From contig AP031354.1 in NCBI GenBank assembly GCA_037833965.1, positions 10,828,001 through 10,892,000 of the forward strand: DNA of 64,000 nt, in the 5' to 3' direction. Below, one piece after another: positions 21,621-30,016 of this stretch. The notes beneath the pieces were generated by a model, which had not been told where the DNA came from, ran no database searches, and saw only the letters and a program-made list of their open reading frames with translations. Position 1 is the first letter of the stretch, and every line of letters starts with the position of its first letter. Origin of the DNA: Marchantia polymorpha subsp. ruderalis (taxonomy: Eukaryota > Streptophyta > Marchantiopsida > Marchantiales > Marchantiaceae). A program made the position numbers and the translations under genes.

Positions 21621-22605
21621 AAAAGAAGTTGTCGGCTTCTTATGTAATAACCCACTAAAGGCTAAAACTGCAATATAGTGGTAGAAAGGTCGAACCCACA
21701 GGGACAGAGGAACACACAGGGTACAAAGTGTCACGTTTTAACAGACTATTGAGGAGTTTGAATTCTCAGGCAACTGTCACTCCCAGAAATACTGCAAGTG
21801 TCCACTCGGAGCGCACTCGGAGGTCGCACAGTGCAGCGTAACACACACACACACACACCTGAAACTACAGAAACACAACCCAGAGATCCGTTAGGACCTC
21901 TACTCAAGATTTCAGGGGGAAAGTCTCTCGCGAGCACACTCGGCAAAGCTGCGGGCAGTGACTTCCAACTCCGGCTTTTACAACGCTTCCACTAGCTTGC
22001 TGCTAGTGTAGGAAACCCGGTTTGGACTACCTACTTCGGATCGAAGTCACTCAGACGCGGTGAACAACACTCTCAACTCACAAAACGCGCAGAGAACACA
22101 GGTCCACACTGAAGGACTCACTGTGAAACATTCCAGTAACACAACAACAGTCTATTGAAGAGTTTGAATTCTCAGGCACTTGTCATTCCCAGAAATACTA
22201 CAGGGGTTACCCTCAAGGCACCTGCTGCAGCGTAACCTGAATTTACAACCAAGGCTTACACGAAGTAGCAAAACTTCACTTTGGCATTCAGGGGAAAAAT
22301 CCCAAGGAGTACAATCAGAAAGAAACACTCGAAGGTGTAGGGGCGAAACTGTTCAAGTATCTAACTAGTCACTGGCTCTGAGCATCGGCAGTCACCCGCA
22401 GGTGCAGATCCGAACTACTCAAGTCTCTAACCAATGTACTAGCTCTGAACATTCGGCCGCAGGCCTTCAGCTACAAAATGCGGAACGCTAAGTTGTAACT
22501 CCTCGTGCGTGGTGACAGAACTCAAGGACACAAACACGCAAAGGAAATGGGTTCCTGATCTATACTTCTGAGTTTGGGAAAGAACCCTAGGCAAAACGCC
22601 TGGAA

Positions 22606-22615
22606 CTATTTTATA
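22606..22615 (-). promoter_or_regulatory. TATA box of 5' LTR L4
   Basis: TATAAAATAG on the minus strand lies 37 bp after the U3 ORF stop and is followed by the family hairpin. As the promoter in the 5' LTR it is the expected start of E1 genomic RNA. Confidence 0.65.
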
Positions 22616-22651
22616 CCTTCTAAGTCCTAACTAGCACTACACTGCACTACG

Positions 22652-25600
22652 CTACACGCCTGCACGGAACCACGCTACACTACACTCCGCGGATCCTGTA
22701 CTACGTCTCCTGCGCGGCCGACTGCCGCGCACTAGCTCCCTACCCTGCCACTCTTCCGCTCGACTGCGCAGTCCCAACCGCTGCAACGCCGCGGACACCT
22801 CCCCTTCGAGGGCGGACATGGTATCCTGTGCCTTCGACAGAAAGGCCTCGAGCTTCTTCGCTACCTTCCGCCGACTCCTACTGTCGCCTGACAACAACCC
22901 GGCTGCGCGCAATTCAAACTCACGCAGTGTGAGTTTCTCCTGCGCCTTCACTTCCCAGTGGGCGTAGCCCTTGAGACAGTGGGCGACTCGCCTCGCCGTC
23001 TCCACCTTCGTGCGATCCGCCTCCTTCCTGCGATCCTCTTCAATGGTCACTAATTGCGATTCGGCTTCAGCACGTTGCGCCCTCAATTCGCCACACTCTG
23101 ACTGTAACCTGCGGATTAATTCTTCATCCGCCTGCCGTGCGAGCTGACATTGTTCCAACAACCGCGTCTGTCGCACGAGCTCCTCTGACAAAATCCGATT
23201 CTCGGCCTGCTCAGAGTTGAGTGCTTCCTTGACCTTCACCTGCTCCTTGGTGAGCTCGCCCAGTTTCTCATCCTTCATCTTCTCGGAGTGCTTGTAGAAT
23301 TTCTGATTAAGCTTGTACTGTCCCCACAAGCACTCATGCTTCTCCTTCAAGTCCCTCAACTCCTGGTCCACTCTAGCTAATAGCTTGCTGGTGTGGACTT
23401 TAGTGCGAGTCCTCCTGCGCACTAACTCGATGTAAGATCCCGGCTGGAGTGGGTCGGCGTATTTATCGACCTTGCGATCCAAGTACCGCAGCAACGGAAT
23501 CACCTGCTCAGAGAGCGCCGCCGCCGGCGCTCCAACAATTTCCTCCTCCTCCTCCTCGGTGTCTTCTGCTCCTGACATTTCTTCCGTGGAGCCTCCGTCG
23601 TCATCATCCGAGTGGAGAATTTCAGTCGCCATTGATTGCGTCGGCGACTGCCCCGAGTGGGGCTGCACGTCCTCGACGTGTGCTGCCTGCGAAGGCACGG
23701 CTGCAGCCTCGCTGCTCGTCGCCAAAATGTCTAAGGCGGAAGGCGAATGTATCCGAGCGGCATCCCCGTCGCTCGCTGGTTGATTGCCCACCGCATTCTC
23801 TCTGTCGCCGTCGTCCGTCGCCGAAGGCGATCGAGCGGAGGGTGGCTGCGCGGGGTTGGATTGCGCATCGCGCATCGAGATGTCGTCCCGCGGACAGTCA
23901 CCCCGCTCCTCCGTCTGCTGCTCCCTCGATCGGTCCGTGGGGGCTGTGCCCGGCCCGTGCGCAGGCGCATTTGCCGGCGCCTTGTCCGCCGCAGGCGTAG
24001 CGCCGCGGACATCTATCGCCGAAGGCGACATGGCCGGGGGCCGCACGCCCGATGCTCCTTGGCCTATAGGCCCTACCGCCGAAGGCGCATCTATCGGCGG
24101 ACTTCCCGCCGATGGTGCGGCCTCCGCACGCTCTCTGCTCGTATCTCCTCGGCTCGAAGGCCCTGGCGCCGAAGGCGCGAATTGCGACGCGTGGTGCGCC
24201 GGTGGGTCTGGCCCCGAGGGCCGATGTCTCGTAGGCGGTTCTTCCGCCGGCTCCTTCCCCTTCCTACGTTGGAACGGGGGTGATTCTTGCCTGTGCACAG
24301 GCGGCACGTGCGGAGGTGTTCTGTGCACAGGTGACCTGTGCACAGGCGACCTGTGCACAGGCGAACTGCTCCTTCCCACGCGTAAGCGTAGATCCACGTC
24401 CACTTGTGTTCGCCGATCCGCGGAGGCTCGTCCGTCCGCGGAGGTTTGCCTGTGCGCGAACGGAACCTCTGTCCGCATCGCACGTGGTAACTCCGGAGGC
24501 CCTTGGCCCGTAGGCGGCCTCTCTCCCGACGAGGTTGCAGCGTGGCCCGTCGCTCCTGCGGTCGTCCGCGCTTCCTCTCGCCTCTCTGGCGACGCACTTC
24601 CTATCTCCGTCGCAATCGTCGCCGTGTCTGCACTGTCAGCTGGCAACACCAGTCTGCGTGCCTTCTGCTTCGGCCGGCTGTATGGCTCGCACAGCGGCCG
24701 CGGTCGAATGGGAGCAGAGAGTTCTTGATGCTGCTCCTCTTCGGCCTCTTCCCTCCATCGCCGCTTCCGCGGCACTCGCGCCGCAGGGGTGTGTCTCCCT
24801 TCATCCCTCCGTCTTGATGGGGTAGAAGTCGGTGACTCCTCCGCATCAGTGTCGACCTCGTTCTCCCGCACATACTTCCCGGGATGGTCGATGGACAATG
24901 GCGGAAAATGTTCAAGCTCCGCCGCTGTCAAACAATTCCGCTGTCGATAAAAATTGATGAGGAAAGGAGAAAGATGGTTTAGAGTTCCCCCCTTCTCCTC
25001 AAACGCGTGCTGTCGCATCACCCTGTGCAGGATGCTCGCCCAGTGAATTGGAGTTCCCTCGATGACGCACTCCACAAAAGAGACCTGCCACAATGTGATG
25101 TAGCAGGCGCGGTGCGGCTGCAGTAATTGCATCAGCGCCGCGGACAAAGTCCGGCGAAATCGATCTTTGTAATCACGGGTCCTGTACCCATTCTTGGTTG
25201 ACCTCCCGGTCTTGAACAGCTCCACAAATTGCGCCTCTTCTTGCTTGGTCACCTTGATGCTCTCGCTGTCGAAAAGGAGATGCCCTGGCATGCCAGCACA
25301 TCTTCCCAACGCCTGCGCCCAATCTTGGACTGTCCACCGGTCGACATGCGGACGCAATCCGCGCGAGGGTGGTCCCTGTGGCTCTAGCCACTCGCGCACC
25401 ATATTCGCGCAGATGTAATTCCATCCCCATAGCAAGAAATCGAGCTTTCTTGCTATTAAGCGCTCTTCGAAAGCGCGCAGCCCGTTCTGCGGCAGGCGAA
25501 GTGGCACCATCCGCAATCTGCTCGGTCTCGTCATTGCGTTCCTGGGGTTCGCTCGCCCGCTCATTCTACTTCCGCACTGTCCGCGTTTCTTTCTCTCTCG

Positions 25601-25786
25601 GCAAACTCTAATCGCTCTCAATTCCAAATCACGCGCACTCACTTCTCCCTCAATCAACAAGAAATCTCCTGTGCGACGACGACGAGAATGGTCCGCAGCT
25701 AGCAGATGGATGCGCGCAGCGCGCACAAGAGATTGGAATCGCGAATTCAAGAATGGGACGCTCTCCGCCGCCCGGTCGAAGGTCAT
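22652..25786 (-). CDS. LTR-encoded U3 ORF protein, looks whole (1,044 aa)
   Basis: This is the longest open copy of the ORF that fills the U3 of family B LTRs. Residues 1-310 are well conserved between copies and rich in Trp and Arg (FLLWGWNYICANMVREWL at 117; ITLWQVSFVEC at 230). They have a loose, unverified resemblance in style to plant transposon or mobile-domain proteins. Residues 315-720 are Pro/Ala/Arg-rich and probably disordered, with a basic PRKRRWR cluster near 339 and PVHR repeats at 476-499. Residues 725-749 are acidic. About 795-1000 is a predicted coiled coil, followed by a basic tail (PRRRRS). There is no signal peptide or obvious membrane span, so it is not a typical envelope. 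It is sense-oriented to gag-pol; the function is unknown. Confidence 0.85.
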   Translation of the reverse strand: MTFDRAAESVPFLNSRFQSLVRAARIHLLAADHSRRRRTGDFLLIEGEVSARDLELRAIRVCRERKKRGQCGSRMSGRANPRNAMTRPSRLRMVPLRLPQNGLRAFEERLIARKLDFLLWGWNYICANMVREWLEPQGPPSRGLRPHVDRWTVQDWAQALGRCAGMPGHLLFDSESIKVTKQEEAQFVELFKTGRSTKNGYRTRDYKDRFRRTLSAALMQLLQPHRACYITLWQVSFVECVIEGTPIHWASILHRVMRQHAFEEKGGTLNHLSPFLINFYRQRNCLTAAELEHFPPLSIDHPGKYVRENEVDTDAEESPTSTPSRRRDEGRHTPAARVPRKRRWREEAEEEQHQELSAPIRPRPLCEPYSRPKQKARRLVLPADSADTATIATEIGSASPERREEARTTAGATGHAATSSGERPPTGQGPPELPRAMRTEVPFAHRQTSADGRASADRRTQVDVDLRLRVGRSSSPVHRSPVHRSPVHRTPPHVPPVHRQESPPFQRRKGKEPAEEPPTRHRPSGPDPPAHHASQFAPSAPGPSSRGDTSRERAEAAPSAGSPPIDAPSAVGPIGQGASGVRPPAMSPSAIDVRGATPAADKAPANAPAHGPGTAPTDRSREQQTEERGDCPRDDISMRDAQSNPAQPPSARSPSATDDGDRENAVGNQPASDGDAARIHSPSALDILATSSEAAAVPSQAAHVEDVQPHSGQSPTQSMATEILHSDDDDGGSTEEMSGAEDTEEEEEEIVGAPAAALSEQVIPLLRYLDRKVDKYADPLQPGSYIELVRRRTRTKVHTSKLLARVDQELRDLKEKHECLWGQYKLNQKFYKHSEKMKDEKLGELTKEQVKVKEALNSEQAENRILSEELVRQTRLLEQCQLARQADEELIRRLQSECGELRAQRAEAESQLVTIEEDRRKEADRTKVETARRVAHCLKGYAHWEVKAQEKLTLREFELRAAGLLSGDSRSRRKVAKKLEAFLSKAQDTMSALEGEVSAALQRLGLRSRAEEWQGRELVRGSRPRRRRSTGSAECSVAWFRAGV

Positions 25787-27032
25787 GGTCGTCTCTTGGT
25801 CGTGAAGAACGTCTCACTTGATGGCCGCGCCGGCTGTACGCTGGAACGGTCTTCGCTCTCACGCGCGGCTTCACGCTCCGCCGTCGTCGATTAAACTCTC
25901 ACGCTCGAATTGGCGGATTTGAACTCCGCGAGCGTGTCACCCTGCGGACATGGGGGCGTAGCGCCGAAGGCGAGTTTTCCGCCTTGCGCGGTACACTTGT
26001 TCGTACCGCCCCTCGGCCAATCTCCTTCTGCCTTGACGCGTGCGTCCGCATGTCGGACAAAAATTCAACTCCTGCCTGTGCGCAGGCAGGGGCCTCGGCG
26101 GATTCTCCGCCGGCGCGGAACTTGAACATCCTCCTGTGCACAGGCGTTCGCCTGTGCGCAGGCGAACTCCGTCCGCGGCGCTGCGCTGGCGCGGAAGGCG
26201 TTGACCGTGGTCAGCCGTCTCCGTCCAGTCTGTCCGTTCCTTGTCTCTCCGTCGGCGCTTCCGCCGCCGCAACTCCGTCCGTCCAAGAGCGCATCCACCC
26301 GTGCCGTCCGCACGGTCCGTACCTATTGGATTACTCTGGTGGCTCTTCCGACGTACGCTGCGCTGCGCTGGCGCGGAAGGCGCCGTACACTTTCTACCTC
26401 ACAAGGCGCATTTCTAGGGCCCAAGGCGGATTTCCCGCCGACGCCGAAGTGCCTGTGCACAGGCGAACGCCTGTGCATAGGCGGACTTCGCGCCTTCCCA
26501 ACCCTACTTCGCCTGTGCACAGGCGAACGCCTTCGTCCGCGCATAGGACAAAACTTGAACCCCCCTTCCGCGTAGGCGGAATTCGCGCCGGTGGCGAAAT
26601 CCTTCCGCCGGGGGCGACCGCCTCCGTTTCTTCCAGTAGCGATAACTCCCTAAGTCCTCGTCCGTTCCAAGCGTTCTTGGGCTCGTTGGAATCAGCGCGT
26701 CGAGCTCTTTCCAACGGGATCCTAACTTGGTCAAGGCGCCCGAGGGTTGACCTAATTACGGGGGTTTCCCTACAGCCGCGGACGCAACCTCCGAAGGCGG
26801 GTTTTGCGCCTTGCGCTGTAGAGATCCTAACTGCGGAGCTCGCAGGGAGGGTGGTGCCCGTGCTTGCTGCGGCACCCCAAATCCCAGATTCTTCAAGATC
26901 CCTCGAGAATCCCCGCGATCTTCCGGATTCACTCTGTTTTGATGTACCGAAGGCTATTTACAATGCTGCCAGGGTACAGTTTTCCAAAAATGTTTTAATT
27001 TCCTCAAAATTGCCCAAAAGTGGGGTACCACA
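25787..27032 (-). promoter_or_regulatory. L4 U3 leader with palindromes
   Basis: This 1.25-kb leader from the LTR start to the U3 ORF contains CCTGTGCACAGG palindromes and their variants, CGCC-TTC-GGCG inverted repeats and GTACGGAC-type repeats. Any promoter for the U3 ORF from the 5' LTR must lie here or outside E1; none is recognisable. Confidence 0.5.
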
Positions 27033-28183
27033 GAAGCAGGATACATTTTTCATTGGCATTGTCACATTGTGGCTATTTGAAGAAGGTAGTTAAAAAATTT
27101 TGCATGAGAAATGCAAAGCCAGTGATTCAACCTTTGGCAAATCATTTCAGCCTCTTTGCAAGTCAATGTCTTGTATTAGCATCAGCAAAGAAAACCATGA
27201 AAGATATTCCATATTCAACTGCAGTCTACTCAGTCTTGTACACTATGGTGTGTTCAAGACTTGATATTGTCCATGCCATGAGTGTTTTTAGCATGTACAT
27301 GTCAAATCCTGGCGAGGAACACAGACTGGCTATGAAGCATCTCCTAAGGTACCTGAAAGGCAGTACTAATGTGGGTTTGGTGTACTGCAAAAGAGGCAGT
27401 TGAGTTTTGGTGAAGGTATATGTAGAGTCTGACTACGCAAGAGATAAAGACAACATACAATCTACTAAAATCAATTCTTGATCAACGGCAATTGTGTGAG
27501 CTGAAACTCACAATTACAGCATGTTGTGACTTTGTTCACAACAGAGTCAGAGTATATTGCTGCCATTGAGGCAGTGAAGGAAGGCATATGGATTCAAGGC
27601 CTGCTAAATGAGTTACATGTGTTCCAAGTAACATTTAGACTCTTCTCTGATAGCTAGAGTGCAATCCATCTGTGGAAGAATCCGGTATTCCACGATAGAA
27701 CAAAGCACGTTGACATCAAGTAACACTTCATCAAAAAAAAGATCACCGATGGCGACATCAACATTGCAAAAATCAACATTCATGACAATCGGGAAGTGTG
27801 GGAAGCTAAGACTGCTTCCCACACAAGATTAACTATATTTTGTCATTTTAACTAGTACATTCTACTTCTTTGATAGAGTATCATTGGTTGAATAAGTAGG
27901 GTGTAAATCAAATTAGAAAACTATGTCAGAGTAGATGTGATAAAATTGTAATAAGTCTAAGTGAGAAATTAGTCGGACACAAAACCAAAATCTAGTTTTG
28001 CCCAATTAATTCTAAACCAGAAGAATTTTTTTCCGGTAGAATAGATCTAAGTATTTTAGCCTATCCAAATATTCTAGAAGTCCTAGATAAATCTAGAGCT
28101 TCTACAATACTTGGATAGACTTTGTTAGGCTAGATTAGGTATGACAAGCTGCTCGCGGCAAGAAGCGGTGACCAAGTGGGAGT
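27033..28183 (+). pseudogene. Ty1/copia RT-RNase H remnant, broken
   Basis: This is the continuation of the copia element seen at 5354-5494. Recognisable parts are the end of RT (IPYSTAVYSVLYTMVCSR and SNPGEEHRLAMKHLLRYLKG, near 27205-27365) and RNase H (WIQGLLNELHVFQ, SAIHLWKN and HDRTKHVDIK, near 27590-27720). Coding similarity fades by about 27830. An AAGTGGGAG sequence near 28174 resembles the polypurine tract usual in plant copia elements. It is broken in several places and the oldest element of the left half. Confidence 0.78.
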
Positions 28184-28189
28184 AAGATC
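27840..28189 (+). other. Probable copia 3' untranslated region up to its PPT
   Basis: This is AT-rich sequence without coding similarity between the end of copia RNase H and the solo LTR at 28190. The CCAAGTGGGAG near 28172-28182 is the expected copia PPT, so its 3' LTR should begin close by and be interrupted by the solo LTR. The copia LTR could not be confirmed because no second copy is in the window. Confidence 0.4.
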
Positions 28190-28967
28190 TGCAACCTCCG
28201 GGCTAATTCTCACTCAGATTTACCATAGATGGCTTTGCGGTAGCTCATCATGATTCTAGAAGACTAGTAATCTTCCTTATACTCATAGCCAAAACACCCT
28301 CTCACACAAATTCAATGTATCATTCCGATTCACACACATATCGACACTCCAAGATATAGAAAATCTTCACTCTTTCATAAGTGAAACAAGTCTATACATA
28401 TGAACTCTCTAAACTTGTTTGAGAGTCTCTTCCCTACCTCTCTATATGTACTACTTGAGAATTTACCCTAGTAACAAATGATTATTCTTATCTAACTTAC
28501 TTTTACAAAGATTAAGTATAGTAAATTTGAATAATTATCAATACCTGTCAACATGCCATTGATATCCTAAACCTTCTAAATGTTTACTAATCCCTAGATT
28601 GAGGTGACAACATGCCATTGGTGTAATTCTAACTTCTAAAACCTCTACTTGCCACTAAATCAACATTAAACTTAGTCTAACCAATGAAGTCTCCATTACT
28701 TAGTCAAACCAATAAAAAATAAACACGAAGACAAAAGTCTTTTTCTCTTTGAATCTAGATTTTTGTACTAGACAAAATAGAATTGCTCATTCAAATCTTC
28801 TAAAACTTCTCTAGTTATCCCGCTAAGTATAGATATTATAACTAAAAATAGTTATAACCTGATAAACTTAGTTTTTACTAGCTAGACTTAAGCATAACTA
28901 AGCTAATCATGCTTAACTACTTGGCTACTTCTAGTTTTATTTCACACATACAACATCTAGTCTTACA
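28190..28967 (-). mobile_element. Solo LTR of gypsy family G3
   Basis: This 778-bp sequence is homologous over its length to the 5' LTR of G3 (40803-41544), with termini TGCAACCTCCGGGC and ...GGTCTTACA-like (plus orientation). It has no internal region and is flanked by GATC on both sides (28186-28189 and 28968-28971), consistent with a short target duplication. It differs from the G3 LTR at many positions, so it is an older, independent insertion. Confidence 0.75.
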
Positions 28968-29948
28968 GATCTGGAATTGTCAAAAAGTGAAATATTGAGA
29001 ATTTTGATGTCGACTTGGATTTTGTAAACGGTCACAGCCGCCGCAGTTCGGTTTGAAAATTTTCATATTTAAATGTTCTTAGGTAGCATGTATAAGACTT
29101 TTCTTTCGCTTGCTTATGCGACTTGCATCTTTTTTGCAACTCTTGCGTTTTCTCTGTGTAACCTTATGCCTCAATTCTTGCCTGTCTGTGAGTGCTGTAA
29201 GGCCGGATCCGTAAATTTGTGAAAGTAAGTCTCGAGATACGTTTCTAGTGGAAGATTTGCGATGAATGAGTTCTAGTATGTAGTGGAAGAATCTCCCCAT
29301 CGTCTTGTTTACCTGTATAACGTGTGTGTGAGTAGCCGTAATTAGGATTGGATAGTATCCGGTGGGATGCTCCGGGTAGGAGAAATCCGCATATATGCCA
29401 GTTCGATCTTCTGATGAGGTGTGACAGTACCGGGGTGGGGTCCTTTGGGAGATGGCACGGAGCTTCCACTTAATCTATACTTTAAAATTTTCACTCTAAG
29501 TACAAATCTGGATGTTGTTGTAGTCCTTGGTTGGAGTTTGTGAGAATCTTTTGCGTGACCTATTGATACGGATCTATCAGTCCGAAATATACCTAGTAAC
29601 TGCACCTCTTGTTTTAGTTTCATTATTTTTTAATTTAAATAATGGCTCTTCCGTCACTTCATTTGTGGGAAGGTTAAAAAATTTCTACTAGGAAGCATCC
29701 TCCCAGAAGATCAACGTTGCCCTATGATATAGAGGTAAATCTTCTATTTTGACACTTGTTACATTTGTTGATACTTGGTATACGGAAAGCTAACAAGATA
29801 CGACCTGGACGTCTAAATCCAGCTTTTGGAATATCATTTGTGAGATTTTAATGTGAGATCATTTGGGTTGTACTTTGGGGTTTGTTGTTGATAAACACCA
29901 CGTCTTGAATCTCATGCTACTCATTCTACTTCACATGAAACTCGAAAC
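28968..29948. other. Unassigned AT-rich region
   Basis: About 1 kb contains no protein similarity I can recognise and only short ORFs without family motifs. Its left end may belong to the 3' LTR of the copia remnant. No tRNA, hairpin array or tandem repeat was seen. Confidence 0.4.
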
Positions 29949-30016
29949 TGCAATCTCCGGGCTGACTCTCACTCAGGTTTACCTCAGATGGCTTTTCGGT
30001 AGCTCATCATCATTAA
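29949..30016 (-). mobile_element. G3 3' LTR end fragment
   Basis: These 68 bp match the outer end of the G3 LTR (TGCAATCTCCGGGCTGACTC), directly followed by family B LTR L5. Together with 34689-34721 they are what remains of the G3 3' LTR. The preceding bases (GAAAC) do not exactly match those after the 5' LTR (GAACA), so a target duplication is uncertain. Confidence 0.7.

Larger units (their letters stand above)
19092..24054 (-). repeat. Tandem duplication inside E1, unit 2 (4,963 bp)
   Basis: This is the second unit of the duplication. The junction at 19085-19091 carries CCCGATG, which is present in both parent sequences (gag at 14122-14128 and U3 ORF at 24048-24054). The exchange therefore used a 7-bp microhomology within a slightly longer imperfect match (CCGCAC-CCCGATG). 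Confidence 0.92.
5495..27032 (-). mobile_element. E1: family B Ty3/gypsy LTR retrotransposon, with internal tandem duplication
   Basis: This is a minus-strand element bounded by GAAGC duplications. In element order it has 5' LTR L4 (27032-21643), PBS, part of gag, partial LTR L3, a second PBS, gag, pol, PPT and 3' LTR L2 (10883-5495). The extra gag/LTR block is a tandem duplication of 4,963 bp. Gag and pol of the inner copy look whole. By eye the outer LTRs differ by only about six substitutions and one single-base length change over 5.39 kb, about 0.1%. The insertion is therefore very young, roughly 10^5 years or less under usual plant rates (assumed). The RT signature and tRNA-Asp-like PBS suggest a non-chromovirus gypsy lineage. 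Confidence 0.9.
21643..27032 (-). mobile_element. L4: 5' LTR of E1 (5,390 bp)
   Basis: This complete LTR runs on the minus strand from TGTGGTACCCC (27032) to GGGTTATTACA (21643). Its outer end is followed by the GAAGC duplication and copia sequence. It contains leader 27032-25787, an open U3 ORF, TATA at 22615-22606 and R-U5. It is about 99.9% identical to L2 by eye. Confidence 0.94.

Noticed and set aside
22652-25786. U3 ORF as an envelope-like protein
   Set aside because: It has no signal peptide, transmembrane segment or furin-type site; composition is charged, Pro-rich and coiled-coil, so an envelope is not supported.
27020-27403. 127-codon frame as a host gene
   Set aside because: It contains the copia RT end (SNPGEEHRLAMKHLLRYLKG) and belongs to the decayed copia element split by E1.
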